Source: Streptococcus ruminantium (GTDB lineage: Bacteria; Bacillota; Bacilli; Lactobacillales; Streptococcaceae). Taken from it: a stretch of DNA of 64,000 bases. Where the stretch lies: assembly GCF_003609975.1 (NCBI RefSeq), contig NZ_AP018400.1, forward strand, positions 570,501-634,500, given 5' to 3'. The notes below the pieces were generated by a model. The model was not told where the DNA came from. It made no database searches and was given only the letters and a program-made list of their open reading frames with translations. The first letter of the stretch is position 1. Every line of letters begins with the position of its first letter. Shown here piece by piece: positions 34,595-43,489 of the stretch. A program made the translations under genes and the position numbers.

Positions 34595-37144
34595 ATGCAA
34601 AAGAAAACAACTCTGTTTGCTCTAACAGGTATTATCTTATCTTGTCACCTTTGTTTGGCAGCATGTCAGAAGGAGCAGAAACCAGCAAGTCCTCAGCAGG
34701 AGATGCAAAGTAGTGTAGTTGACGAAAAAATGGTCGTTGTCTCTGAGATTAAAGCTACTGGCTATATGCGTTTACATGGTGAGGAATCTTATTTTGTAGA
34801 GGGAGCTATTCCTTACACAGCATATTTTCTAAAGGACACTCTAGCTCCATCCAGCTACAAGTTTGATAAAAAAGATGTCCAATACCAGTTGGAAAATGGG
34901 TATATAGTCAAAATAAAAGACAATTACTTCTACTATCCCAATAAGAAAGATGCGAACGTTATCTCACTTACGGAAGCTAAGAAAATCACGAAAAACCAAA
35001 AGAAACCTGCTAAGCAGCAAGAAAAAGGCGTTGCAGGTGTTCATTTTCCGACAGATGATGGTTTCTTATTTGAAAATGAGAAACAAATTCTCTCCAGAAC
35101 CTCTGATGGTTTGGTCTTAGAACACAATGGACATTCTCACTTTATCTTTTACAAAGATTTGAAAGAAAGTAAATGGGCATACCTAGTTCCTAAGGATAAT
35201 GTAGATAAGAGTCAACCAGCTTCACAATCAAGCGAGAAAAAAGTAAATATTGTTCATTCTTTGGATGATGGCTATGTTTTTGATCCGAAGGATATTGTGG
35301 CTGAGGATGCGAATGGGTATACGGTACGACATGGTGATCACTATCACTATATCTGGAAATCTAGTTTGCAGAGGGGGAATCAACAGGCACGGACAGGGCA
35401 TGCAGAGACCAGCCCACTTATAAATATCCCACAGGCCTCTCCTATCTATAGACCGAATATTGTAGAGCCTAGATTTGATGAGGAAGCAGGTGGAAGTTCA
35501 ACTACTCCTACTAACAAGAAGCGTTTCCCAGGTGTTGACTATCCGACAAGTGATGGTTTCCTCTTTGATGGTAATCATGTACAAGGGACATCAGAATTAG
35601 GACTTATCGTTGGTCATGGTACCCACACCCACCTCATTCCGTATGCTCATCTAATCGCTAGTCCTTGGGAATCTTATATCCCAGCAGCTTATTTAGAGAA
35701 AGCTAGAGCAGAGTATCTGGCTCATTCTTCTGGTCAAGATGAATCAAAAAAACCGCAAGAAGATAAGAAGCCAGAAGTACCTTCTGAAGACGAGGCACTA
35801 GCAGCTAAAAAAGCCTATTTGGCAGAGAGCTTGCACGTGTCGCCAGAAGCTATCAAGGTGATTCAAACAGATGCAGGACCGGCTTTTGTCTATCCGCATG
35901 GAGATCATTCTCATACAATTTTAGTTGAAAAGGTAGAAATCGGTAAGCCAATCGAAGATCCTCATGGAGATCCTCATGCTCACCAAAAAGTTGGTAAGGC
36001 TACTCTCAAACAGTTGGGATTTGATGATGAGGTGATTGAAGATATTCTACACGCTACGGCTGACACACCTTTCCCAGCAGATGAGACAGATCCTGAAAAA
36101 ATGAAAGAATGGCTCAAGACAGTTAAACACCTCAATATTGGCCAGCGAAAAGACCCTCTCAAGAGACCTGGTTTACATTTGATGCCAAATATTGAAGTCT
36201 TGGGAATTGGTTTTACACCGGTTAATGATGTAACACCAGTCCTTCAGTTTAAGAAATTGAAACAATTGTGGATGACTGGTACAGGCATCAAAGATTATTC
36301 GTTCTTGAAACAAATTCCAACTTTGGAAGGGATTGATATATCGCAAAATGAAATCTCTGATTTGAGTTTCTTGAAAGACTATCCTCATCTGAAAGTTGTA
36401 TCGGCGGCAGGAAATGGCATTAAAGATATCAGTACACTAGCAACATTAAAAACATTAGAATCCTTAAACTTGGATCATAACGAGGTTTCAGATTTATCTC
36501 CGCTGTCAGATTTGTCTTATTTAACAGCTATCAGTCTTGACAATAACCGACTTTCAGACCTATCAGCGCTTCAGAACAAGAAGAACTTGACTCGTTTGTA
36601 TTTGTCCAAGAACCCTGATTTAAATCTTTCAACCTTGAAGACTGAAAATCTGGAAGAACTGACAGCCAATGAGAGCAATGTCAAGGATGTTCAGTTCTTG
36701 AAAAATAATCCAAATCTAACCAATGTAACCCTGAAAGACAATAAGATTTCCAATCTAAAGGGAGTTGAAGGAGCTAAGAAGTTAGTAAACCTAGATGTTG
36801 AAAATAACCAAATAGACTCTCTGAAAATAGATGACAAGCAAGAATCTGTTGCGCATCTGAATGTTTCTGGTAATAAATTGAAGAATTTGGAAGGAATCAA
36901 TGACTATAAAGCTTTAGAGAACATAAATGCTTCCAAAAATGAGATTGAAACTCTAGCTATTGAGAAGCCAAATACCACTCTAAAAACAATTGATGTCAGT
37001 GAGAACCATATTCCTAAAGAAGAATTGAAGTTTAACGAGAAAAATATACCAGTCGCTATTGCAGAACACTTCCCAGCTGTCGAAGGCGGAAGTATCGAAA
37101 ATAATCATCCAAAAGATAAAGTTGTTGAAAAAGCTGCGGAGTAA
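34595..37144 (+). CDS. Histidine-triad, leucine-rich-repeat lipoprotein (Slr/Blr/HtpA-like)
   Basis: This surface lipoprotein has 849 residues. The signal peptide ends in lipobox L21-A-A-C24. The N-terminal half carries HxxHxH zinc-binding motifs at about residues 177, 246, 341 and 435, plus a variant HGDPHAH at 457. The second half (about 530-830) is a leucine-rich repeat array of the internalin type (LESLNLDHNEVSDLSPLSDL and similar). Proteins with this layout are Slr of S. pyogenes and Blr of S. agalactiae, related to pneumococcal Pht proteins, which capture zinc and contribute to adhesion and immune evasion. Start ATG follows AAGGAG. The AdcR box predicts induction under zinc limitation. 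No AdcAII/Lmb gene adjoins it in this window. Confidence 0.9.
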   Translation: MQKKTTLFALTGIILSCHLCLAACQKEQKPASPQQEMQSSVVDEKMVVVSEIKATGYMRLHGEESYFVEGAIPYTAYFLKDTLAPSSYKFDKKDVQYQLENGYIVKIKDNYFYYPNKKDANVISLTEAKKITKNQKKPAKQQEKGVAGVHFPTDDGFLFENEKQILSRTSDGLVLEHNGHSHFIFYKDLKESKWAYLVPKDNVDKSQPASQSSEKKVNIVHSLDDGYVFDPKDIVAEDANGYTVRHGDHYHYIWKSSLQRGNQQARTGHAETSPLINIPQASPIYRPNIVEPRFDEEAGGSSTTPTNKKRFPGVDYPTSDGFLFDGNHVQGTSELGLIVGHGTHTHLIPYAHLIASPWESYIPAAYLEKARAEYLAHSSGQDESKKPQEDKKPEVPSEDEALAAKKAYLAESLHVSPEAIKVIQTDAGPAFVYPHGDHSHTILVEKVEIGKPIEDPHGDPHAHQKVGKATLKQLGFDDEVIEDILHATADTPFPADETDPEKMKEWLKTVKHLNIGQRKDPLKRPGLHLMPNIEVLGIGFTPVNDVTPVLQFKKLKQLWMTGTGIKDYSFLKQIPTLEGIDISQNEISDLSFLKDYPHLKVVSAAGNGIKDISTLATLKTLESLNLDHNEVSDLSPLSDLSYLTAISLDNNRLSDLSALQNKKNLTRLYLSKNPDLNLSTLKTENLEELTANESNVKDVQFLKNNPNLTNVTLKDNKISNLKGVEGAKKLVNLDVENNQIDSLKIDDKQESVAHLNVSGNKLKNLEGINDYKALENINASKNEIETLAIEKPNTTLKTIDVSENHIPKEELKFNEKNIPVAIAEHFPAVEGGSIENNHPKDKVVEKAAE

Positions 37145-37218
37145 GGTTGAGTGATCATAATCATTTAAATCTTGAGAAAAATTCAGACATTTTCGGATAA
37201 GTGAGTCCACTTTTATGC

Positions 37219-37224
37219 TATACT
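37219..37224 (+). promoter_or_regulatory. Extended -10 promoter of the PH-domain gene
   Basis: TGCTATACT includes a -10 box TATACT with an extended TGn motif, 28 bp before the ATG. Confidence 0.55.
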
Positions 37225-37251
37225 ATTAGAAAACGAAGAAGGAGTGCATAT

Positions 37252-37635
37252 ATGGGTTTATTCTCGGGTTTACTGGGTAATGCCTCTCAGGTCGAAAATG
37301 ATAAGATTGAGCGTGAACTGGAGCATATTCTATTGGATGAAGAACAGGTGGATATGGCGTTCAGTTTGGTAAGAGACTTAATCGTTTTTACAGCCTATCG
37401 CTTGATTCTGGTTGACAAACAAGGTTTATCTGGTAAAAAAGTATCCTATAAATCGATTCCTTATCCTTCCATTTCTCGTTTTACGATTGAAACTTCAGGC
37501 CATTTTGATTTGGATGCTGAACTAAAAATCTGGATTTCATCTGCTACAGAACCTGCTGAAGTCCTTCAATTTAAGAGTGATAAAAGTGTTATTGCTATTC
37601 AGAAGGCTCTAGCGGCAGCAGTTTTGGGAAGATAG
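37252..37635 (+). CDS. Bacterial PH-domain protein
   Basis: This soluble protein has 127 residues. The central region (VDMAFSLVRDLIVFTAYRLILVDKQGLSGKKVSYKSIPYPSI) has the pattern of the bacterial pleckstrin-homology family (bPH_1/DUF1696), a fold found in general stress and phage-shock-like proteins. The start follows GAAGGAG. A strong terminator comes directly after. The function is not known. Confidence 0.82.
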   Translation: MGLFSGLLGNASQVENDKIERELEHILLDEEQVDMAFSLVRDLIVFTAYRLILVDKQGLSGKKVSYKSIPYPSISRFTIETSGHFDLDAELKIWISSATEPAEVLQFKSDKSVIAIQKALAAAVLGR

Positions 37636-37639
37636 GAAG

Positions 37640-37673
37640 AAGTAGAAAGTAGTTAGCTGCTTTCTACTTTTTT
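37640..37673 (+). terminator. Terminator of the PH-domain gene
   Basis: AAGTAGAAAG (37640-37649) and CTTTCTACTT (37660-37669) form a 10-bp stem followed by T residues. Confidence 0.88.
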
Positions 37674-37709
37674 GATATACTAAGGTGGATTATCTGTTGA
37701 GGAGAATAT

Positions 37710-38288
37710 ATGTCAGAGATAAAATTGAGAGATTGTTTATTGATTTGTTTTGGAGCGGTTCTATATGCTCTCGTATTAAATATGCTCATCATTCCTCATG
37801 AATTTGGAGAAGGTGGCATTACTGGGGTTACTCTATTGTTGTATTATATGGCAGGGATAGAGACAAGCTTATCCAGTTTTGTTTTGAATGGTATTTTGAT
37901 TATTTTAGCTTATCGTTTTTTGAGCAAGCTGACGGTTTTCTATACCTTCTTAGCGGTAGCGGTCATGTCCTTGACCATGCATTATACAACGTTTCTGCAA
38001 GCACAATGGCTACCGTTGGTTCCTTCTGCTTGTCTAGCGGGACTGGTGACAGGGCTATCTATGGCTCTAGTCATTTATGGGAATGGTTCAACAGCAGGTA
38101 GCGATATTATTGCCCTACTCTGCAATAAATATTTCAATTGGAAGATTTCTACGGTTATTCTTTTATTTGATCTTCTTGTTGTGACACCACTTTTCTTTAG
38201 AATAGGCCTTGTAAAAACCTTTTGGACTGTGGTGATGGTGGTTATCATCAGCAAGAGTTTGGAGTGGTTTTTGCAAAAATTGAAGTAA
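37710..38288 (+). CDS. YitT-family membrane protein, short form
   Basis: This 192-residue protein has about five or six transmembrane helices and the YitT-type motif IPHEFGEGGITGVTLLLYY near the start and GNGSTAGSDIIALL further on. Full-length YitT proteins, such as the paralogue at 57210-58076, continue with a soluble C-terminal DUF2179 domain of about 80 residues, which is missing here. The frame ends cleanly, so it may be a natural short family member. Start ATG follows TTGAGGAG. The function is unknown. Confidence 0.82.
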   Translation: MSEIKLRDCLLICFGAVLYALVLNMLIIPHEFGEGGITGVTLLLYYMAGIETSLSSFVLNGILIILAYRFLSKLTVFYTFLAVAVMSLTMHYTTFLQAQWLPLVPSACLAGLVTGLSMALVIYGNGSTAGSDIIALLCNKYFNWKISTVILLFDLLVVTPLFFRIGLVKTFWTVVMVVIISKSLEWFLQKLK

Positions 38289-38699
38289 GCGGATATGTTA
38301 TAAAAGAGAAGGTCTTCATACTAGAGGATTAGAATCTCTTTGAAGATGAAGTCTTTTGGATTTTACATTGAAAACATGGATATTTTAATGAAAACGTATT
38401 ATTTAACCTTATTAAGATAAATACCTATCTTAATTTCCAGTTTGTGTTATACTAAAGGAGTTGCAAATTTACTGTCAGTGGTTCGACCCTGACAATCTTG
38501 TTACAAAAAAAGTTAGATAAGGTAGCTTCGTACTGCCTTGTAAAAGAAAGGAAATGCGTTAAGTATTTTAGTTGGGTTCATCGAGATTATACTTGAATCT
38601 ACACTAAAAATAGTATGAAAAAAGTAGATACTAACACCTATAGAATGGGCATCAGTCTTCTCTTTTCATTTTGTTTTCTTAACGAATTTGGTATTATAA
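38289..38699 (+). other. Intergenic region with the long leader of the DEAD-box helicase
   Basis: After a weak hairpin near 38310-38352, an extended -10 promoter (TGTTATACT, 38445-38453) predicts a 5' UTR of about 240 nt. It contains a hairpin TGTCAG...CTGACA (38473-38494) and AAGGTAG-cttcgta-CTGCCTT (38519-38539). No ORF was recognised. Long leaders are common in cold-induced helicase genes. Confidence 0.6.
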
Positions 38700-40250
38700 T
38701 TGAAATTTACAGAATTACAGTTGTCGGAAGACATTTTACTCGCTGTTGAAAAGGCAGGTTTTGAAACGCCGTCACCTATTCAGGAACAGACGATTCCTCT
38801 CGCGTTGGAAGGAAAGGATGTTATTGGACAAGCTCAGACAGGTACTGGTAAAACCGCAGCTTTTGGTTTACCGACTCTCAATAAGATTGATACAAATAAT
38901 CAAGCCATACAGGCACTTGTCATCGCGCCAACACGTGAGTTGGCTGTGCAGAGTCAGGAAGAATTATTTAAATTCGGACGTGAAAAAGGAGTGAAGGTAC
39001 GCTCTGTTTACGGTGGTTCAAGCATTGAAAAACAAATCAAGGCTCTTCGTTCAGGCGCTCATATTGTTGTCGGTACACCAGGTCGTTTGTTGGATCTCAT
39101 CAAACGCAAGGCCTTGAGATTAGAAGGCGTTGAGACGCTTATCCTTGATGAAGCAGATGAAATGCTCAATATGGGCTTCCTAGACGATATTGAGGCTATT
39201 ATTGAGCGGGTACCAGTCACTCGTCAGACTTTGTTGTTCTCAGCAACTATGCCAGAACCAATCAAACGTATCGGTGTTAAGTTCATGAAAGAACCTGAGC
39301 ATGTTAAGATTGCGGCTAAGGAACTAACGACAGAGTTGGTAGATCAGTACTATATTCGTGTTAAAGAACATGAAAAATTTGATACGATGACCCGTCTGAT
39401 GGATGTTGAACAACCAGAATTATCCATCGTTTTTGGTCGTACAAAGCGTCGTGTAGATGAGTTGACACGTGGGCTGAAATTGCGTGGTTTCCGTGCAGAA
39501 GGAATCCATGGAGATTTAGATCAAGGCAAACGTCTCCGTGTTCTTCGTGACTTTAAAAATGATAATTTGGATGTGCTCGTTGCAACAGACGTTGCAGCAC
39601 GTGGTCTAGATATTTCAGGAGTGACCCATGTCTACAACTACGACATTCCGCAAGATCCAGAAAGTTATGTGCATCGTATCGGTCGTACAGGTCGTGCAGG
39701 TCAATCAGGTCAGTCAATTACCTTTGTCTCACCAAATGAGATGGGCTACCTAGCCATTATCGAAAATTTGACAAAGAAACGCATGAAAGGGCTCAAACCA
39801 GCAACTGCACAGGAAGCCTTTGAAGCCAAGAAAAAGGTTGCTCTCAAGAAGATTGAACGTGAGATGGCTGATGAGACCATTCGTAGTAACTTTGATAAGT
39901 TCAAGAAAGATGCAATTCAATTAGCAGCAGAATTTACTCCAGAAGAATTGGCGCTTTATATCCTGTCCCTGACTGTTCAAGATCCAGAAAGCTTGCCAGA
40001 AGTAGAAATTGCGCGTGAAAAGCCATTACCATTTAAATTTGCCCCAGGGCAAGCCAAGGGTAAAGGGGGACGTAGCGGACGTGATCGTGGTCGCCGTGAT
40101 GGAGATCGTGGTGGACACCGTGGTGACCGCAACCGTCGTGATGATAAGTTTAGACGCGATAATCGTCGGCAAGATAATAAGAAACCACACCAGCGTACTT
40201 CAAGCGAGAAGAAAACAGGCTTTGTGATTCGCAATAAGGGCGAAAGATAG
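38700..40250 (+). CDS. cshA: DEAD-box RNA helicase (CshA-like)
   Basis: This ATP-dependent RNA helicase has 516 residues and is involved in ribosome assembly and RNA decay. Motifs in order are the Q motif (FETPSPIQEQTIP), I (AQTGTGKT), Ia (APTRELAVQ), II (LDEADEML), III (SATMP), V (VATDVAARGLDI) and VI (YVHRIGRTGRAG). The C-terminal tail from about 455 is rich in Arg, Gly and Asp (GRSGRDRGRRDGDRGG), an RNA-binding extension. The conserved N-terminus MKFTELQLS falls on a TTG codon with no visible Shine-Dalgarno sequence, after a leader of about 240 nt. The terminator is at 40271-40302. Confidence 0.94.
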   Translation: MKFTELQLSEDILLAVEKAGFETPSPIQEQTIPLALEGKDVIGQAQTGTGKTAAFGLPTLNKIDTNNQAIQALVIAPTRELAVQSQEELFKFGREKGVKVRSVYGGSSIEKQIKALRSGAHIVVGTPGRLLDLIKRKALRLEGVETLILDEADEMLNMGFLDDIEAIIERVPVTRQTLLFSATMPEPIKRIGVKFMKEPEHVKIAAKELTTELVDQYYIRVKEHEKFDTMTRLMDVEQPELSIVFGRTKRRVDELTRGLKLRGFRAEGIHGDLDQGKRLRVLRDFKNDNLDVLVATDVAARGLDISGVTHVYNYDIPQDPESYVHRIGRTGRAGQSGQSITFVSPNEMGYLAIIENLTKKRMKGLKPATAQEAFEAKKKVALKKIEREMADETIRSNFDKFKKDAIQLAAEFTPEELALYILSLTVQDPESLPEVEIAREKPLPFKFAPGQAKGKGGRSGRDRGRRDGDRGGHRGDRNRRDDKFRRDNRRQDNKKPHQRTSSEKKTGFVIRNKGER

Positions 40251-40270
40251 AGCATTTTATTACATTATTC

Positions 40271-40302
40271 AATCAGATCACAAGTAGTGGTCTGATTTTT
40301 TG
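40271..40302 (+). terminator. Terminator of the DEAD-box helicase
   Basis: AATCAGATCAC-aagta-GTGGTCTGATT gives an 11-bp stem with one wobble pair, followed by TTTTT. Confidence 0.9.
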
Positions 40303-40569
40303 TAAAGGATTTGGAAATACTGAAAAATTGCTAGATATGACGGGTATTTGATACGATGTCTTTCAGAGCATAGAAAATGTATCAGTTGTTTCACTCTCTT
40401 CTGATATAGGGCTTGAACGAAGATGGTGATAAACACCAAGTATTTATCGGATAATCAGGTAGCTTCCATGCGATTATTTACTAAAAGAAGAATGTTGGAT
40501 TACAATGATGTTATAGATTTCTGTACTTGCCTTGCTTGTTTTTACTTTTATCGTTATTTCCAAAATGTT

Positions 40570-40597
40570 TTGTGATGGAAGTTTAGTTTGTTATACT
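40570..40597 (+). promoter_or_regulatory. Promoter of leader ORF and GNAT gene
   Basis: TTGTGA (40570-40575) and TATACT (40592-40597) are 16 bp apart. Confidence 0.7.
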
Positions 40598-40625
40598 ATG
40601 ATTAGTGGAACAAGGAGGTAACACC

Positions 40626-40664
40626 ATGGGTATTTTGACAATGGAAAAAGTCTTTGTATTCTAA
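40626..40664 (+). CDS. Possible 12-codon leader peptide
   Basis: A consensus AAGGAGGT lies eight bases before an ATG that opens the short frame MGILTMEKVFVF and a TAA stop. It is placed between a good promoter and the GNAT gene, 24 bp before that gene's start codon. The ribosome binding site is better than that of most genes nearby, so translation is likely. It could couple translation to the next gene or act in attenuation, but no alternative hairpins or codon runs of one amino acid are visible. It may also be the start of a decayed gene. Confidence 0.5.
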   Translation: MGILTMEKVFVF

Positions 40665-40688
40665 AATTTGAACACAAAGGAGAACATC

Positions 40689-41099
40689 ATGATTACTTAC
40701 AAACAACATCCACAGCTTGATTTTCAAGCTATCTTAGAACTGTACGCCTCTGTTGGCTGGACAAATTATACATCTTGTCCAGAAATGTTAAAACAAGCCT
40801 TGGAAAAAAGTCTTTTTCTCTTAGTTGCCTTTGATGGCGATCGTTTAGCTGGCTTATTGCGAGCTGTTGGTGATGGATATTCCATTATTTTTATCCAAGA
40901 TATTCTAGTAGCACCAACCTACCAGCGCCAAGGGATTGGTCGAACACTCTTGAAGCAGACACTGTCCCATTTTCCAGATGTTTACCAACTTCATCTCTTG
41001 ACCGGTAATGAGGAAAAGACCAAGTCTTTCTATGAAGCACTTGGTTTTACAGAGGTGGGAGATTTGGATTGTGTCGCCTACACTTACTTTAAAAAGTAG
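40689..41099 (+). CDS. GNAT-family N-acetyltransferase
   Basis: This 136-residue protein has the GNAT fold. The acetyl-CoA-binding motif A is DILVAPTYQRQGIGRTLL, and the C-terminal NEEKTKSFYEALGF is the usual motif B. The start follows AAAGGAG; an upstream in-frame TTG has no ribosome binding site. The acceptor substrate cannot be predicted; close relatives are annotated as general acetyltransferases. Confidence 0.88.
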   Translation: MITYKQHPQLDFQAILELYASVGWTNYTSCPEMLKQALEKSLFLLVAFDGDRLAGLLRAVGDGYSIIFIQDILVAPTYQRQGIGRTLLKQTLSHFPDVYQLHLLTGNEEKTKSFYEALGFTEVGDLDCVAYTYFKK

Positions 41100-41297
41100 G
41101 TGTTAAATGTAGAAAAGTACTTGAAGGTTTCAGAACAGTCTCTCAATCATCACTAAATTTCTTAGAAATGTTGATAAATTAATATTTCTGAGAGTTTCTC
41201 TTTTGGGACAAAAATAAAAAAATTGAAAATCTTGTTCAAAATAAACTTTTTCTTCCATCTGGGAGATTGGTTCCGTTTTTTACTTTGAGCAGATGAG

Positions 41298-41325
41298 TTG
41301 AAATTCAAAACAGATAGGATATAAT
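41298..41325 (+). promoter_or_regulatory. Promoter of the azoreductase gene
   Basis: TTGAAA (41298-41303) and TATAAT (41320-41325) are separated by 16 bp, 33 bp before the start codon. Confidence 0.75.
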
Positions 41326-41357
41326 ACTTTTATCAATTATTAGTGAGGAGAAAAGAC

Positions 41358-41969
41358 ATGGCGACTCTATTGGTTGTAAAAGCTCATCCTCTTGATAGTC
41401 AAAAGTCCTATGCTTTGCGGGCTATGGAGGAGTTTCAAGTACGTTATGCCAATTTGCATCCTGAGGATGAAATAGAAATAGTGGATGTCTTTGAAGACAA
41501 GATACCTGTTTTGGATAAATCCTTGTTGGAAGCCATGACAGCCACTAAAAAAGGGATGGAAATCAGCTCAGAACAGGAAAAATGCTTAGAACACTACAAT
41601 GCATTTACTCAGCAGTTTTTAAAAGCAGATAAGATTGTTATTGCCAATCCTCTCTGGAATCTCAATGTTCCTAGTCAGTTGGTATCCTGGATCAATACAA
41701 TCAATGTGGCTGGTTTGACCTTCAAGTATGGACCAGAAGGTGCGATTGGCTTAGTGAAGGATAAAAAACTCTTACATATCCAGTCCAATGGTGGTGTCTA
41801 TGCAGGTCAGGATCCTGCTGCCCAGTACATCAAGTCCATTTTTGAATTCCTCGGTTTTAAGGATCTGTATCAAGTCTTTATTGAGGGACAATCTGCCAAT
41901 CCAGATCAAGCTCAGGCAATCTTTGACGAGGCGCTGGCTGAGATTGATAATATTTTAAAACTATTTTAA
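41358..41969 (+). CDS. FMN-dependent NADH-azoreductase family protein
   Basis: This flavodoxin-fold oxidoreductase has 203 residues. VVKAHPLDSQKSYALR near the N-terminus forms the FMN phosphate site, PLWNLNVPSQLVSWIN is the AzoR-type FMN segment, and SNGGVYAG contacts the isoalloxazine ring. Enzymes of this group reduce quinones and azo compounds and may protect from thiol or quinone stress. Start ATG follows GAGGAG. It converges on the GIY-YIG gene across a shared long hairpin. Confidence 0.88.
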   Translation: MATLLVVKAHPLDSQKSYALRAMEEFQVRYANLHPEDEIEIVDVFEDKIPVLDKSLLEAMTATKKGMEISSEQEKCLEHYNAFTQQFLKADKIVIANPLWNLNVPSQLVSWINTINVAGLTFKYGPEGAIGLVKDKKLLHIQSNGGVYAGQDPAAQYIKSIFEFLGFKDLYQVFIEGQSANPDQAQAIFDEALAEIDNILKLF

Positions 41970-41974
41970 AAAAG

Positions 41975-42060
41975 CAACCTTGCTCCAGATGAACAACCTC
42001 CAAGTGTTAGATTTTGTATCCAGTCTTTGGAGGTCATTCAAGTGGAACGAGGTTGTTTTA
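41975..42060. terminator. Long hairpin between convergent azoreductase and GIY-YIG genes
   Basis: AAAGCAACCT...CTCCA pairs with TGGA...AGGTTGTTTT, and an inner ACCTCCAA/TTGGAGGT stem strengthens it. The right arm lies inside the last codons of the GIY-YIG gene. It probably terminates transcription in both directions. Confidence 0.65.
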
Positions 42061-42310
42061 TCATTTCTGCGATATAATCTAATTTACTTTGACGACTGCG
42101 TTTTTTAAAGAGAGCTTCGGCAGACATGGCTTCCTGCTTACTGTTAAAAGCTTCTTGATAGAGCAAGGTCACGGGTAAACGTCCGCGAGTGTACTTGGCT
42201 CCTTTACCGCGATTATGTGTCGCAATCCGCTTTTCCACGTTAGTCGTATAGCCTGTATAAAGACTTCCATCAGAGCACTCTAAAACATAAAAATAGGCTT
42301 TATTTTCCAT
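42038..42310 (-). CDS. GIY-YIG domain protein (UPF0213/YhbQ-like)
   Basis: This 90-residue protein consists only of a GIY-YIG nuclease domain: [17 protein letters not shown] corresponds to the GIY/YIG strands, and [17 protein letters not shown] contains the conserved Arg and His region. Members of this family are small, cytoplasmic and of uncertain nuclease activity. The start overlaps the end of the upstream methyltransferase gene by 11 bp, showing translational coupling. The same pair occurs in other streptococci. Confidence 0.9.
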   Translation of the reverse strand: MENKAYFYVLECSDGSLYTGYTTNVEKRIATHNRGKGAKYTRGRLPVTLLYQEAFNSKQEAMSAEALFKKRSRQSKLDYIAEMIKQPRST

Positions 42311-43049
42311 AGTAAATCTCATGAATGGCAGGAGTGTAGTCGCCATTTTCCTCGTGGACAACCAGAGGTGGCAGGATTCGGAAACCATCAACTGCTCCAT
42401 CCTTGATGGCCTCAATCAGGAGCATGTTAGCCTCCTTGCTAGCCTTAGGATAGACAAATTGAACACGTTTGGGCGCTAGTTTGTATTTTCTCAGTGTGTC
42501 TAAAATATCTAAAAATCGATCTGGTCTGTGAACCATGGCCAGGCGACCATTAGATTTGAGTACTTGCTGAGCGACGTGACAGATACTATCTAAATTGGTT
42601 GCAATCTCGTGCCTAGCTAGTAGGTAATGTTCGCTGTCATTGAGATTTGAAGTTTCGTCTACTTTGAAATAAGGAGGATTGCAGAGGATTAAATCCACCT
42701 TAGAACGTGGAATGTGATGGGTGAGATTGGCCAAATCATCATTGATGACTGATACCTGTTTTTCCAAATGATTGAGCAGGATAGACCGACGGTTCATGTC
42801 TGCTAAACGTTTTTGCAACTCTACTTGGATAATCTGTGCCTTTGTACGCGTTGATGCGAAGAGTCCAACTGCACCATTTCCACTACAAAGGTCAACAACA
42901 ATACCTCTTTGTACGGGCATTTTGGGAAAGCGAGACAAAAGAACACTATCAACTGAGTAGCTAAAAACCTCACGATTTTGAATAATTTGTACATCTGTAG
43001 AGAAGAGCTGGTCAATTCGCTCTCCTTCATATAACTTTATCGTTTGCAT
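42300..43049 (-). CDS. tRNA1(Val) A37 N6-methyltransferase-like protein (TrmN6/YfiC family)
   Basis: This SAM-dependent methyltransferase has 249 residues. The SAM-binding motif is [16 protein letters not shown], and the N6-adenine catalytic motif is [10 protein letters not shown]. The N-terminal region ([32 protein letters not shown]) is typical of the YfiC/TrmN6 family, which methylates A37 of tRNA1(Val). TATAAT lies only six bases before the ATG on the minus strand, so the message may be leaderless; no Shine-Dalgarno sequence is visible. The gene is co-transcribed with the GIY-YIG gene. Confidence 0.85.
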   Translation of the reverse strand: MQTIKLYEGERIDQLFSTDVQIIQNREVFSYSVDSVLLSRFPKMPVQRGIVVDLCSGNGAVGLFASTRTKAQIIQVELQKRLADMNRRSILLNHLEKQVSVINDDLANLTHHIPRSKVDLILCNPPYFKVDETSNLNDSEHYLLARHEIATNLDSICHVAQQVLKSNGRLAMVHRPDRFLDILDTLRKYKLAPKRVQFVYPKASKEANMLLIEAIKDGAVDGFRILPPLVVHEENGDYTPAIHEIYYGK

Positions 43050-43489
43050 GATACTATTATACCATCTTGTACACTATCTGTCTGTCCAATGTGATGAGAG
43101 AAGCTGGTATGGAGTTAAGAAAGATGGGAGATAGAACTCTGGATAGTGAGAGTGAATTTTTCTAAAACCTTCTATCAGAATACATAGATGAGAAATTCTA
43201 TCCAAATTCCTAAATTTAACAGAACGACACAGAGCCAAATTTTTCAATTTTCTTTGATATTTGACCTCTTACTTTAGAAAGCTTGATAGATGGTAAAGGG
43301 GAGAGGACAGATGAATAGGATAGTCCAGATGGATATACCTTTTCTTAAATACAGACTGAGATTAGTCAATAGAAAAAGAATCGTTTCATAAAAACTCAAA
43401 CTTCGATAACATTTCTTATTACTTTCTCTAAACATAGGAATCTTCATTTTCCAAGTCAGTGAGACATTATCACATGGAATCCAGACTGC
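43050..43489. other. Intergenic stretch without recognised features
   Basis: Apart from the TATAAT of the methyltransferase gene (43056-43061, minus strand) I found no ORF, strong hairpin or known site in this 440 bp. It is AT-rich and may be decayed coding sequence. Confidence 0.5.

Larger units (their letters stand above)
40251..40625 (+). other. Intergenic region after the helicase
   Basis: It contains the helicase terminator and, at its right end, the promoter of the small leader ORF and GNAT gene. Nothing else could be supported between about 40310 and 40565. Confidence 0.5.

Noticed and set aside
38473..38494. tRNA-like T-arm sequence (GGTTCGACC)
   Set aside because: No acceptor, D or anticodon arms are present; it is the loop of a leader hairpin.
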